Shown here: positions 1-6,288 of the stretch, one piece after another | Layout of the letters: every line of letters starts with the position of its first letter | Position numbering within the stretch: the first letter of the stretch is position 1 | From: Gammaproteobacteria bacterium | Lineage (GTDB): Bacteria; Pseudomonadota; Gammaproteobacteria; Enterobacterales; Alteromonadaceae | Assembly: GCA_023481025.1 (NCBI GenBank) | Contig: JAMCWV010000008.1 | Coordinates: 1-18,859 of the forward strand | Direction of reading: 5' to 3' | DNA length: 18,859 bases | Program-made: the position numbers and the translations under genes | The notes under the pieces: generated by a model | What the model saw: the letters and a program-made list of their open reading frames with translations, nothing else | What the model was told of the DNA's origin: nothing | Database searches by the model: none

Positions 1-52
1 GGTTCACTTGTCACGTTTATCTGAAGATATCGTTTTTTATACGTCTGGCGAA
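1..52 (+). repeat. Left arm of an exact 52-base inverted repeat within argH
   Basis: Bases 1-52 are the exact reverse complement of 660-711. The arm encodes the argH residues VHLSRLSEDIVFYTSGE in the frame that continues natively into the C-terminal half at 53. It touches the window edge, so its true length may exceed 52 bases. Confidence 0.97.
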
Positions 53-724
53 GCGGGGTTCTTCTTGTTAGGTGATCAGATCTCCAGTGGCTCGTCGTTA
101 ATGCCACAGAAGAAAAACCCCGATGTTTTTGAGCTGATTCGCGGAAAAACAGGACGGGTGGCGGGTCATTTACAAGCCATGTTAATGACCGTGAAAGGCC
201 TGCCGTTAGCCTACAACAAGGACATGCAAGAAGATAAAGAGGGCTTTTTCGATGCGCTTGAACAATGGCAACGTTGCTTAGCGATTGCCGCATATGCCAT
301 CCCGCATTTAAGTGTTGACCTAGCGAAAGCTGAAGCAGCTGCAATGCTTGGCTATAGCAACGCAACCGATCTCGCTGATTACATGGTAAGTAAAGGGATT
401 CCATTTCGTGATGCACATGACTTAAGTGGCCAACTTGTGTTGCGGGCAATTAATCAGCAATGTGCGCTCGAAGCTCTGCCATTAACAACCATGCAGGCGG
501 TTTGTCCGTCGATCGACGAGGACGTTTATCCAGCACTGGCGTTAACTGCCGGCATGAATCGTCGTAGCGCTTTGGGCGGCACTGCGCCGGTTCGAGTCCA
601 TGGCGCAATTCGCCGCGCGCGTTTGCGTTATCAAGCGCATGCCGCGGCGTTAACGCATATTCGCCAGACGTATAAAAAACGATATCTTCAGATAAACGTG
701 ACAAGTGAACCATGCCGATACTAG
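2..724 (+). pseudogene. argH: argH C-terminal fragment (argininosuccinate lyase), flipped relative to its N-terminal half
   Basis: This stretch encodes the C-terminal half of argininosuccinate lyase, which splits argininosuccinate into arginine and fumarate. It begins mid-protein (VHLSRLSEDIVFYTSGE) and runs through the family signature GSSLMPQKKNP, with the flexible-loop catalytic serines near residue 277 in whole-protein numbering, to the IDEDVYPAL region and RRARLRY, where typical ArgH proteins end (about 455-465 residues). The frame is native from 2 to about 659. From 660 it reads into the reverse complement of an internal argH segment and stops at 722-724, so the last ~20 residues are not authentic. 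There is no start codon or ribosome site for it here. Joined after residue 263 of the minus-strand fragment (450-1448), it rebuilds a complete ArgH domain of about 465 residues. The native C-terminus, or a possible C-terminal fusion, is not visible. Confidence 0.9.
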
Positions 725-1448
725 CAACAGACAGCAGCTCGAGAACAAAGTCGCGATCAGAAACCGCGTCTAAACTGTTTCTTGCTGGCTCGCGCAGATC
801 AAGTTCTTTAGCAATTGCCGATCGATCGATCGCAATCCCGGATCCCGCCAACGCGCCACAACCCAGTGGTGCGATCATGGCGCGATCACTTGCTTGCGAC
901 AGGCGATCAAAATCACGCTCAAGCATCTCGACATAGGCGAGCGCCCAATGGGCAATCAATACCGGCTGTGCTCGTTGTAAATGAGTGTACCCAGGCATCA
1001 CTGCATTCTCATAGCGCTCAGCAAACTCGATCAGCGTGTTGATCGCAGAGAGGATCTGTTCGCCGATTAGTTTTGCTTTAGCGATCGCCCACAAGCGCAA
1101 ATCGGTTGCCACAAGATCGTTACGCGATCGTCCAGTATGGAGCTTGCGCGCGACGCGTCCAATACGTTCCTGCAGTTCCGCTTCGACCCAGCTATGAGAA
1201 TACAGCGCTTGCGATTGCAGTGGCAATTTTGGATTCAGTGCCACCGCCTCAGCGAGTTCATCGAGGCCGCTCATCAATTGTTGCTGCTCCTCAACCGATA
1301 ACAAGCCCTCACCTGCTAACGCATTGACCCAAGCCTGACTCGCTTGAATATCATAAGGCGCGAGGACATAGTCAAATTTCAGCGAGTCGTTAAAGTCACG
1401 AAACTCAGCAGCACTGCCCTGCTCAAAGCGGCCGCCCCACATACTCAT
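450..1448 (-). pseudogene. argH: argH N-terminal fragment (argininosuccinate lyase), interrupted by an inverted segment
   Basis: This encodes the N-terminal 263 residues of argininosuccinate lyase, the last step of arginine synthesis. It opens with [11 protein letters not shown] and carries HTGRSRND, GYTHLQRAQP (the Thr-His pair of the active site), SPLGCGALAG-like and RNSLDAVSDRD motifs, all typical of ArgH. The ATG at 1448 overlaps the argG stop by four bases (ATGA), so it is the last gene of the argCBFGH operon. Native sequence ends at position 660 (TSGE). From there to the stop at 450 the frame runs antisense through the flipped 3' half and gives about 70 unrelated residues. As drawn, the GSSLMPQKKNP loop is lost and no active enzyme can form. 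A second oddity is that the conserved EDIH motif reads LYSH at residues 82-85. Confidence 0.9.
660..711 (-). repeat. Right arm of an exact 52-base inverted repeat within argH
   Basis: This is the exact reverse complement of 1-52. On the minus strand it is natively continuous with the argH N-terminal half on its 712 side. On its 660 side it abuts the end of the flipped 3' half. Junctions 52/53 and 711/712 therefore look native, and only 659/660 looks foreign. Confidence 0.97.
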
Positions 1449-2665
1449 GCTAACCCCCCTTGTTTCAGTGCACGGATCCGGCTGGCTAAACTAAATAGCC
1501 GAATAAAACCTGCGGCATCTTTTTGTTGGTAGACTTCGTCTTGTTCAAAGGTAGCAAATGCTTCTGAATATAGACTATAGGGTGACTGACGACCTAGCAC
1601 TGTGATATTGCCTTTATACAAACCAATCCGCACCGTACCAGTTAATTTACTTGCGAGTACGGCGACCGAAGCAAGTAAGGCCTCGCGCACAGGTGTGAAC
1701 CATTGACCATAAAGTAGATCAGCAAGTTGCTGACCAAGCTGATGACGTAAGCGTTGGCATGGACGGTCATGGACTAGTTCTTCAAGGCCGCGTAGCGCTT
1801 GATACCAAATCGCACCACCAGGCGTTTCATAACAGCCACGCGATTTCATACCGACAAGGCGATTCTCAACAATATCAATACGGCCAACACCATGCTCAGC
1901 ACCGATGGTATTTAACACGATTAGCGCTTCTGTTTGTGAAACTTCAGTGCCATTAATCGCGACGAGCTCACCGGCATTAAATTTAAGTTTAACAACTTCT
2001 TCCTTGTCCGGAGCCTGTTGCGGGGAATTACTTAAGGTCCAAACTTGGTCACTCGGTTGTTGCCATGGATCTTCTAGCTCACCGCCTTCATGGGAGATAT
2101 GCCATAAATTCGCATCTCGGCTATATATTTTTGTTGCCGATGCCGATGTTTTAATGTCTCGTTCTGCGAGGTAATCCAGTAATTCTTGGCGTGAGCGCAT
2201 GTGCCATTCCCGCCAAGGTGCAATAATCGTCAAGTGCGGTGCTAAAGCAGCGAAGGTGCTCTCAAAGCGCACTTGATCGTTACCCTTGCCGGTACAGCCG
2301 TGACACACAGCATCTGCACCAACTTCAAGAGCAACTTGTACCTGTGCTTCAGCAATGACTGGACGGGCCAAGGCAGTGCCGAGAAGATATTGTTCTTCAT
2401 AGATCGCACCCGCCTGCATCGCTGGGGAAATTAATTCGTTAACGAACTTGTCTTTTAAGTCCACGACATAACAAGCCGACGCGCCCGACTTTAACGCTTT
2501 CTCTTCAATGCCAACAAGCTCTTCTTCACCTTGCCCGACATCCGCGACGAAGGCGACGACGTCGCAATCGTAATTTTCTTTCAACCAAGGAATAATCGCT
2601 GAGGTGTCGAGCCCACCTGAATAGGCCAAAACAACTTTCTTAACGCTGGTATTTAATTTGCTCAT
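1445..2665 (-). CDS. argG: Argininosuccinate synthase
   Basis: ArgG joins citrulline and aspartate with ATP to make argininosuccinate, the penultimate step of arginine synthesis, in the cytoplasm. The 406-residue protein matches the usual short-form length (about 400). Visible motifs are the N-type ATP pyrophosphatase loop AYSGGLDTS (residues 14-22), [13 protein letters not shown] (123-135), PWREW, and a C-terminal region containing [10 protein letters not shown] and LYKGN. The ATG at 2665 overlaps the argF stop by four bases and its TGA overlaps the argH start by four, so it is probably translationally coupled on both sides. No frameshift or missing key residue is seen. Confidence 0.97.
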   Translation of the reverse strand: MSKLNTSVKKVVLAYSGGLDTSAIIPWLKENYDCDVVAFVADVGQGEEELVGIEEKALKSGASACYVVDLKDKFVNELISPAMQAGAIYEEQYLLGTALARPVIAEAQVQVALEVGADAVCHGCTGKGNDQVRFESTFAALAPHLTIIAPWREWHMRSRQELLDYLAERDIKTSASATKIYSRDANLWHISHEGGELEDPWQQPSDQVWTLSNSPQQAPDKEEVVKLKFNAGELVAINGTEVSQTEALIVLNTIGAEHGVGRIDIVENRLVGMKSRGCYETPGGAIWYQALRGLEELVHDRPCQRLRHQLGQQLADLLYGQWFTPVREALLASVAVLASKLTGTVRIGLYKGNITVLGRQSPYSLYSEAFATFEQDEVYQQKDAAGFIRLFSLASRIRALKQGGLA

Positions 2666-3573
2666 GAGTGGCTAGACTCCTCGAATAGATGGTGAATAAC
2701 TGCTTTTTGTACATATAACCGATTTTCTGCTTGCTGCAACACAGCACTAATCGGACCGTCCATCACTTCATCGGTAATTTCATCATTCCGATGCGCCGGT
2801 AGGCAATGCATAACGGTTGTTGCTTGCAAACGTTGAACTAAATCTTGATTGACTTGATAAGGACTAAAAATACGTTTTGTTTCCGTATAGTCACGACTAT
2901 CCCCCATCGATAACCACGTATCGGTGTAAATCACATCAGCGTGCGGAACTGCATTCAAATCAGTGCCAAGCTGAATTTTATGTTGTGGATAGCGTTGGTT
3001 CAGTTCAGTCATAAATTCAGCGTTTGGGCCAAATCCTTGCGGGCAGATGACCGTAAGTTTCAAATCCAATGCGGCGGCACCAACCATGAAGCTTTGGCAA
3101 ACGTTATTGCCTTCACCCACGTAGAGAATATCAACGACTTTCATGTCAATAGGATAGCGTTCCTGAATGGTTAACAGATCGGCTAAACTTTGACACGGGT
3201 GATGTTGATCACAAAGCGCATTGATGACCGGAATGTTTGCTGCGGTCAAGGCATGTAACGTTTCGTGCTTGAACACCCGAGCAACAATGCCATGTGTCCA
3301 GCAGGCTAAATTGCGGGCAATATCTTCCACCGATTCGCGCTGTCCAGGCTGCACCATCTGCGCATCGAGATACAAGGGTTGCGCACCGAGTTGATTGATC
3401 CCCACCTCAAAACTAACCCGTGTACGCAGGCTCGGTTTTTCAAATAGCATGGCGATTGATTTGCTCTTCAAACTATATTGGAAACTAGCAGGATGCGCTT
3501 TCATATAGCCCGCTAAGGTCAATACGTGGCGAATCTGCTCGGCCGTCAGGTCAAATAAAGACAATAAATGCAT
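2662..3573 (-). CDS. argF: Ornithine carbamoyltransferase, anabolic
   Basis: ArgF transfers the carbamoyl group of carbamoyl phosphate to ornithine, giving citrulline. The 303-residue length is normal for the family. The carbamoyl-phosphate loop reads SLRTR (48-52) where many family members have [15 protein letters not shown] (124-133) follows, then the ornithine SMG loop as DTWLSMGD (218-225), and HCLPAHR (256-262) with the catalytic cysteine. The retained SMG loop and arginine-operon context argue for ornithine rather than N-acetylornithine or aspartate as substrate. The start at 3573 follows argB by 45 bases with a purine-rich site (GAAGAGAA) just upstream, and the stop overlaps argG in ATGA. 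Confidence 0.96.
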   Translation of the reverse strand: MHLLSLFDLTAEQIRHVLTLAGYMKAHPASFQYSLKSKSIAMLFEKPSLRTRVSFEVGINQLGAQPLYLDAQMVQPGQRESVEDIARNLACWTHGIVARVFKHETLHALTAANIPVINALCDQHHPCQSLADLLTIQERYPIDMKVVDILYVGEGNNVCQSFMVGAAALDLKLTVICPQGFGPNAEFMTELNQRYPQHKIQLGTDLNAVPHADVIYTDTWLSMGDSRDYTETKRIFSPYQVNQDLVQRLQATTVMHCLPAHRNDEITDEVMDGPISAVLQQAENRLYVQKAVIHHLFEESSHS

Positions 3574-3618
3574 AATAGTTCTCTTCGAATTGGTGCGTAC
3601 GATAAATTCAGAATGGGT

Positions 3619-4410
3619 TTAAACGCGTATATGAGTGCCTAAACGCTCACCCCGCAACAAAGCGATTACAGTCTGAGCATCAGCCCACCCAGCAATCGCG
3701 GTGCTTCGTCGTGCGCGCTCTGCGGCAAGAATGGCAGCTTTCAGCTTCACGCGCATGCCACCTTGTATGAATGATTCAGTCAGCAGAATACGTGCTTCAA
3801 CGAGCGACAATTCGTTGATCGGATTTTGCTGAAGGTCGAGAATGGCGGGCACATCACTGAACAGAAAAAGTTCCGCTTGTAACAACATGGCCATTGCCGC
3901 TGCAGCGTAATCCGCATTGACGTTGCGCAGTTGAAATTGATCGTCGATACCAATCGAACTAATAACTGGACAAAAGCCTTGCGCTAAAAGGCCATGAATC
4001 AGTGCTTGACCCGCGCTGTTCGCTGCAGTTTCTGGTTTCGGTTCGCCCACAAGGCCAAGGCTCGGCACAGGCTCTAACGAACACAAAGGACCATCAGCAA
4101 GACTCAAGCCGACTGCATGAATACCGGCTTTTTGCGCTGCGGCAACTAACGTTTTATTCGCTGTACCAGCAAGCGCACCAATAATGATGTCGATCTGCTC
4201 TACTGAAGTTACCCGCTGACCATCAATTTTTGCGCTTTGTAAGCCTGCTTGGTGTAATTGCTGATCAACCGCACTACCGCCGCCATGAACGATTACGACC
4301 GCTTCACCACTTGCGTTCACAGCCGTTAAGAAGTTAGCCAATGCCATTTGATTTTCAAGAATCGCACCACCAACTTTGACGACTTTAATGGCTTGAGAAG
4401 GCTGTATCAT
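3619..4410 (-). CDS. argB: Acetylglutamate kinase
   Basis: ArgB phosphorylates N-acetylglutamate, the second step of arginine synthesis. It is an amino-acid kinase fold protein with VKVGGAIL (11-18; Lys12 is the expected catalytic lysine), the HGGG loop (42-45), NVNADYAAA in the C-terminal half, and a late GGMRVKLKAA nucleotide-side motif. I chose the ATG at 4410 (263 residues) over the in-frame ATG at 4440. It overlaps the argC stop as ATGA, has a GGAGGT ribosome site a few bases upstream, and starts just before the first kinase strand. The 10 extra residues of the longer form (MPPWRCGRCR) look like argC tail read out of frame. The length is close to the short E. coli-type enzyme, which lacks the arginine-sensing N-terminal helix, so feedback control probably acts elsewhere. 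Confidence 0.95.
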   Translation of the reverse strand: MIQPSQAIKVVKVGGAILENQMALANFLTAVNASGEAVVIVHGGGSAVDQQLHQAGLQSAKIDGQRVTSVEQIDIIIGALAGTANKTLVAAAQKAGIHAVGLSLADGPLCSLEPVPSLGLVGEPKPETAANSAGQALIHGLLAQGFCPVISSIGIDDQFQLRNVNADYAAAAMAMLLQAELFLFSDVPAILDLQQNPINELSLVEARILLTESFIQGGMRVKLKAAILAAERARRSTAIAGWADAQTVIALLRGERLGTHIRV

Positions 4411-5477
4411 TCTGCACCTCCCACATCGCCAAGGTGGCATTCAAAACCAGCATTGACGGGTAAACCGAAAACTCGGTTGGCCGCCTGCACCGCTTGACTT
4501 GCCGCTCCTTTCAATAAGTTATCTAGCGCAGCAATGACAATCAGTTGTTGACCTTCAACAGCGACAAAAATGTCACAAAACGGTGTATGTGCTACATGCT
4601 GTACCGCCGGTGGTTGCGCGACAAGGCGAACAAAAGGCTGTTGGGCATAAGCCTGTTGGTAAACCGCATAAACCTCTTCGGCACCGACATGCGAGCCTAA
4701 CTGCGCCACGCAAGTTGCGACAATACCGCGTGGGTAAGGCCCAATTAATGGGGTAAACACGACATCTCGCCCCAAGTTATTGGCAATTTCCGGGCGGTGG
4801 CGATGCTGAAACACGCCATAGGCTTGCACACTCACTTCGCAAAATGAGGTGCGTAAGTTTGCCGCTCGACCAGCACCTGATACGCCACTAATCGCAGTAA
4901 TCACTGGTACAGATGCTGGCGCAAGCAGCCCACTCTCACAAACGGGCAATAACGCTAAACTCGCTGCGGTTGGATAACATCCAGGAATGCTAAAGAGCGG
5001 TAGCTGGCTAAGTTCTTGCGGATACTCGGCCAGCATATAATTTGCAATGGGTAAAAACTCAGGCACCGGATGAGTAAAGCCGTAAGTCGCAGAAAACTGA
5101 GTCGCATCCTTAAAGCGATACGCGCCGGATAAATCGAAAACCTTAATATCTTGGTCAATCAGCTGCTTGGCAAGTTCAGCGCTTGCTTCGTGTGGAAGAG
5201 CCAAAAACGCAGCATCAATATGACGCAATGCAGCAAGGTCACCGAGAAAAGGCTCGATGATCAAGCTTGAACGCCCCGCTAGTTGTGGTGCCAGCGATGA
5301 CCACGCAACGGGTTGCGCGCGTTCTGAAGCGTAGGCTTTAACGACGGTAAAATGCGCATGATGATGCAATAACGCCAACAATTCAGAACCGCTATAGCCA
5401 CTCGCGCCAAATACTGCGACGCACAGCGGTGAGTTCGACATTTTCTGGGTTTGTTGCGAAGAATTTTCTTTATTCAT
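4407..5477 (-). CDS. argC: N-acetyl-gamma-glutamyl-phosphate reductase
   Basis: ArgC reduces N-acetylglutamyl phosphate to the semialdehyde with NADPH, the third arginine step. The nucleotide loop is GASGYSGSELL (24-34), the catalytic cysteine lies in SIPGCYPTAA (Cys167), the HRHRPEI motif (225-231) supplies the active-site histidine, and NLLKGAASQAVQ lies near the end. The protein is 356 residues from the ATG at 5477. An ATG at 5441 (344 residues, MSNSPLCVAVFG) begins closer to the first Rossmann strand, as in most relatives. Neither has a clear ribosome site, so the start is unsettled. It is the first gene of argCBFGH, with an ARG box covering the upstream start codon. Confidence 0.95.
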   Translation of the reverse strand: MNKENSSQQTQKMSNSPLCVAVFGASGYSGSELLALLHHHAHFTVVKAYASERAQPVAWSSLAPQLAGRSSLIIEPFLGDLAALRHIDAAFLALPHEASAELAKQLIDQDIKVFDLSGAYRFKDATQFSATYGFTHPVPEFLPIANYMLAEYPQELSQLPLFSIPGCYPTAASLALLPVCESGLLAPASVPVITAISGVSGAGRAANLRTSFCEVSVQAYGVFQHRHRPEIANNLGRDVVFTPLIGPYPRGIVATCVAQLGSHVGAEEVYAVYQQAYAQQPFVRLVAQPPAVQHVAHTPFCDIFVAVEGQQLIVIAALDNLLKGAASQAVQAANRVFGLPVNAGFECHLGDVGGAE

Positions 5478-5490
5478 GAATAATCATTCA
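5477..5490. promoter_or_regulatory. ARG box (ArgR operator) over the argC start
   Basis: The sequence TGAATAATCATTCA is a perfect TGAAT / ATTCA dyad around a four-base AT-rich centre, matching the TGNATWWWWATNCA core of the E. coli ARG box except for one C in the centre. It overlaps the upstream argC ATG and lies about 18 bases downstream of the predicted transcription start. This is where an arginine-ArgR hexamer would block expression. Confidence 0.75.
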
Positions 5491-5504
5491 ACTGCGATAA
5501 CTAA

Positions 5505-5534
5505 CGACCCGCTTAGAATATCGTAAGCGAGTCG
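5505..5534. repeat. 11-base inverted repeat across the argC promoter
   Basis: CGACCCGCTTA (5505-5515) pairs with TAAGCGAGTCG (5524-5534) with one wobble or mismatch position and an 8-base loop. It has no following T run on the minus strand, so it is not an obvious terminator of ydjA. It overlaps the spacer and -10 of the predicted promoter and could be an operator. Confidence 0.5.
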
Positions 5535-5544
5535 GATTCGTCAA
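5515..5544 (-). promoter_or_regulatory. Predicted sigma-70 promoter of argCBFGH
   Basis: On the minus strand TTGACG (5544-5539) is followed after 18 bases by TATTCT (5520-5515). This gives a start of transcription near 5508 and a leader of about 30 bases. It lies between the two ARG boxes, the arrangement expected of an ArgR-repressed promoter. Confidence 0.5.
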
Positions 5545-5563
5545 TATAGTTATGCGTTATTAA

Positions 5564-5577
5564 TGATTATTTATGCA
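5564..5577. promoter_or_regulatory. Second, weaker ARG box upstream of the argC promoter
   Basis: TGATTATTTATGCA matches the TGNATWWWWATNCA core with one mismatch (T for A at the fourth base). It sits about 20 bases upstream of the -35 element. A poor half-match at 5543-5556 has the one-helical-turn-pair spacing seen in tandem ARG boxes. It is less certain than the box at the start codon. Confidence 0.45.
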
Positions 5578-5580
5578 TTG

Positions 5581-6126
5581 TTAGCGTTGTATGAAAATGC
5601 TTTTGTCTTTCTTCGGTTTAATCGGTGTCGGTACCGCAGGCGTTCCGACATAAAGAAAGCCGACAATATCGTTGTTGATTGAAATTCCAAGTGCTTCTTT
5701 CATGTGATCAGATTCGGCATAGATCCCAGTTCGCCATATAGCACCCAGCCCTTGTGCAAAGGCCATCTGCTGCATCGCCATTGTCGCGCATGCAGCACTG
5801 GCAAGCTGTTCCTGTCTTGGTACTTTCGGCTCGTCACAGTAGCGTGTTGTCACGACAATTAAGCAAGGCGACCGCAAAGGCAATTGCGCTGCCCTCGTTT
5901 GCTCCGCTTCACTTAATCCCTCTAAGCTTGCCACCGCAACAAAAATCTCGCTCAGGGTGTGTAATGCCTCATTTTGAAAAACGTGACATTCATAGGGCGT
6001 AAGATTCATATGATCGGGCACACGTAATGCCGCAGCCTCGAGCAAAGCAAGCTGCTCCTGACTTGGGCCCGGTGCGACCAAACGCGGCATTGACGAACGA
6101 TTTAACAAAAGTTCCACTGCATTCAT
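5581..6126 (-). CDS. ydjA: YdjA-like nitroreductase family protein
   Basis: This is a small FMN-dependent oxidoreductase of the nitroreductase family, closest to E. coli YdjA, whose physiological substrate is poorly defined. The protein runs MNAVELLLNRSSMPRLVAP, then VPDHMNLTPYECHVF (family APDHK-like segment), SACATMAMQQMAFAQGLGAIWRTG and GFLYVGTP, matching YdjA block by block. I chose the ATG at 6126 (181 residues, against 183 in E. coli) over 6177 because residue 1 then aligns with the YdjA start and GTGGA lies upstream. The 17 residues of the longer form are unlike the family. It is divergent from sppA, a gene pairing also known in E. coli, and lies directly upstream of argC, which has its own promoter. 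The RRS of YdjA is RSS here. Confidence 0.9.
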   Translation of the reverse strand: MNAVELLLNRSSMPRLVAPGPSQEQLALLEAAALRVPDHMNLTPYECHVFQNEALHTLSEIFVAVASLEGLSEAEQTRAAQLPLRSPCLIVVTTRYCDEPKVPRQEQLASAACATMAMQQMAFAQGLGAIWRTGIYAESDHMKEALGISINNDIVGFLYVGTPAVPTPIKPKKDKSIFIQR

Positions 6127-6288
6127 AATCAGTTCCACAACAAACAAAATAAAGGAGCTGCGGACAATGACTACCATCGCAGCATCGATACATTAGCATT
6201 GGAATAGAATTGTTACAAAAGACCACTTCGCATAAAGCGTTTAAATGGTTAAACTATCACCAAACAACAACAGCGTGGACCAATAAAA

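Noticed and set aside
1081..1088. HIP1-like GCGATCGC octamer
   Set aside because: Only isolated copies are seen, unlike the genome-wide abundance in cyanobacteria; it is explained by the local GATC-rich codons.
712..1532. Several plus-strand open frames antisense to argH
   Set aside because: They are shadows of argH, arginine- and serine-rich, and have no ribosome sites.
5990..6226. Minus-strand open frame of 78 codons upstream of ydjA
   Set aside because: Its main part is the ydjA start region read in another frame, with a cysteine-rich nonsense composition.
6127..6288. Promoters for ydjA and sppA in the divergent gap, such as minus-strand TTGTAA with TAATGT 17 bases on, or plus-strand TTGTTA with CATAAA
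   Set aside because: Promoters must exist here, but none of the candidates is clearly better than chance, so no feature was called.
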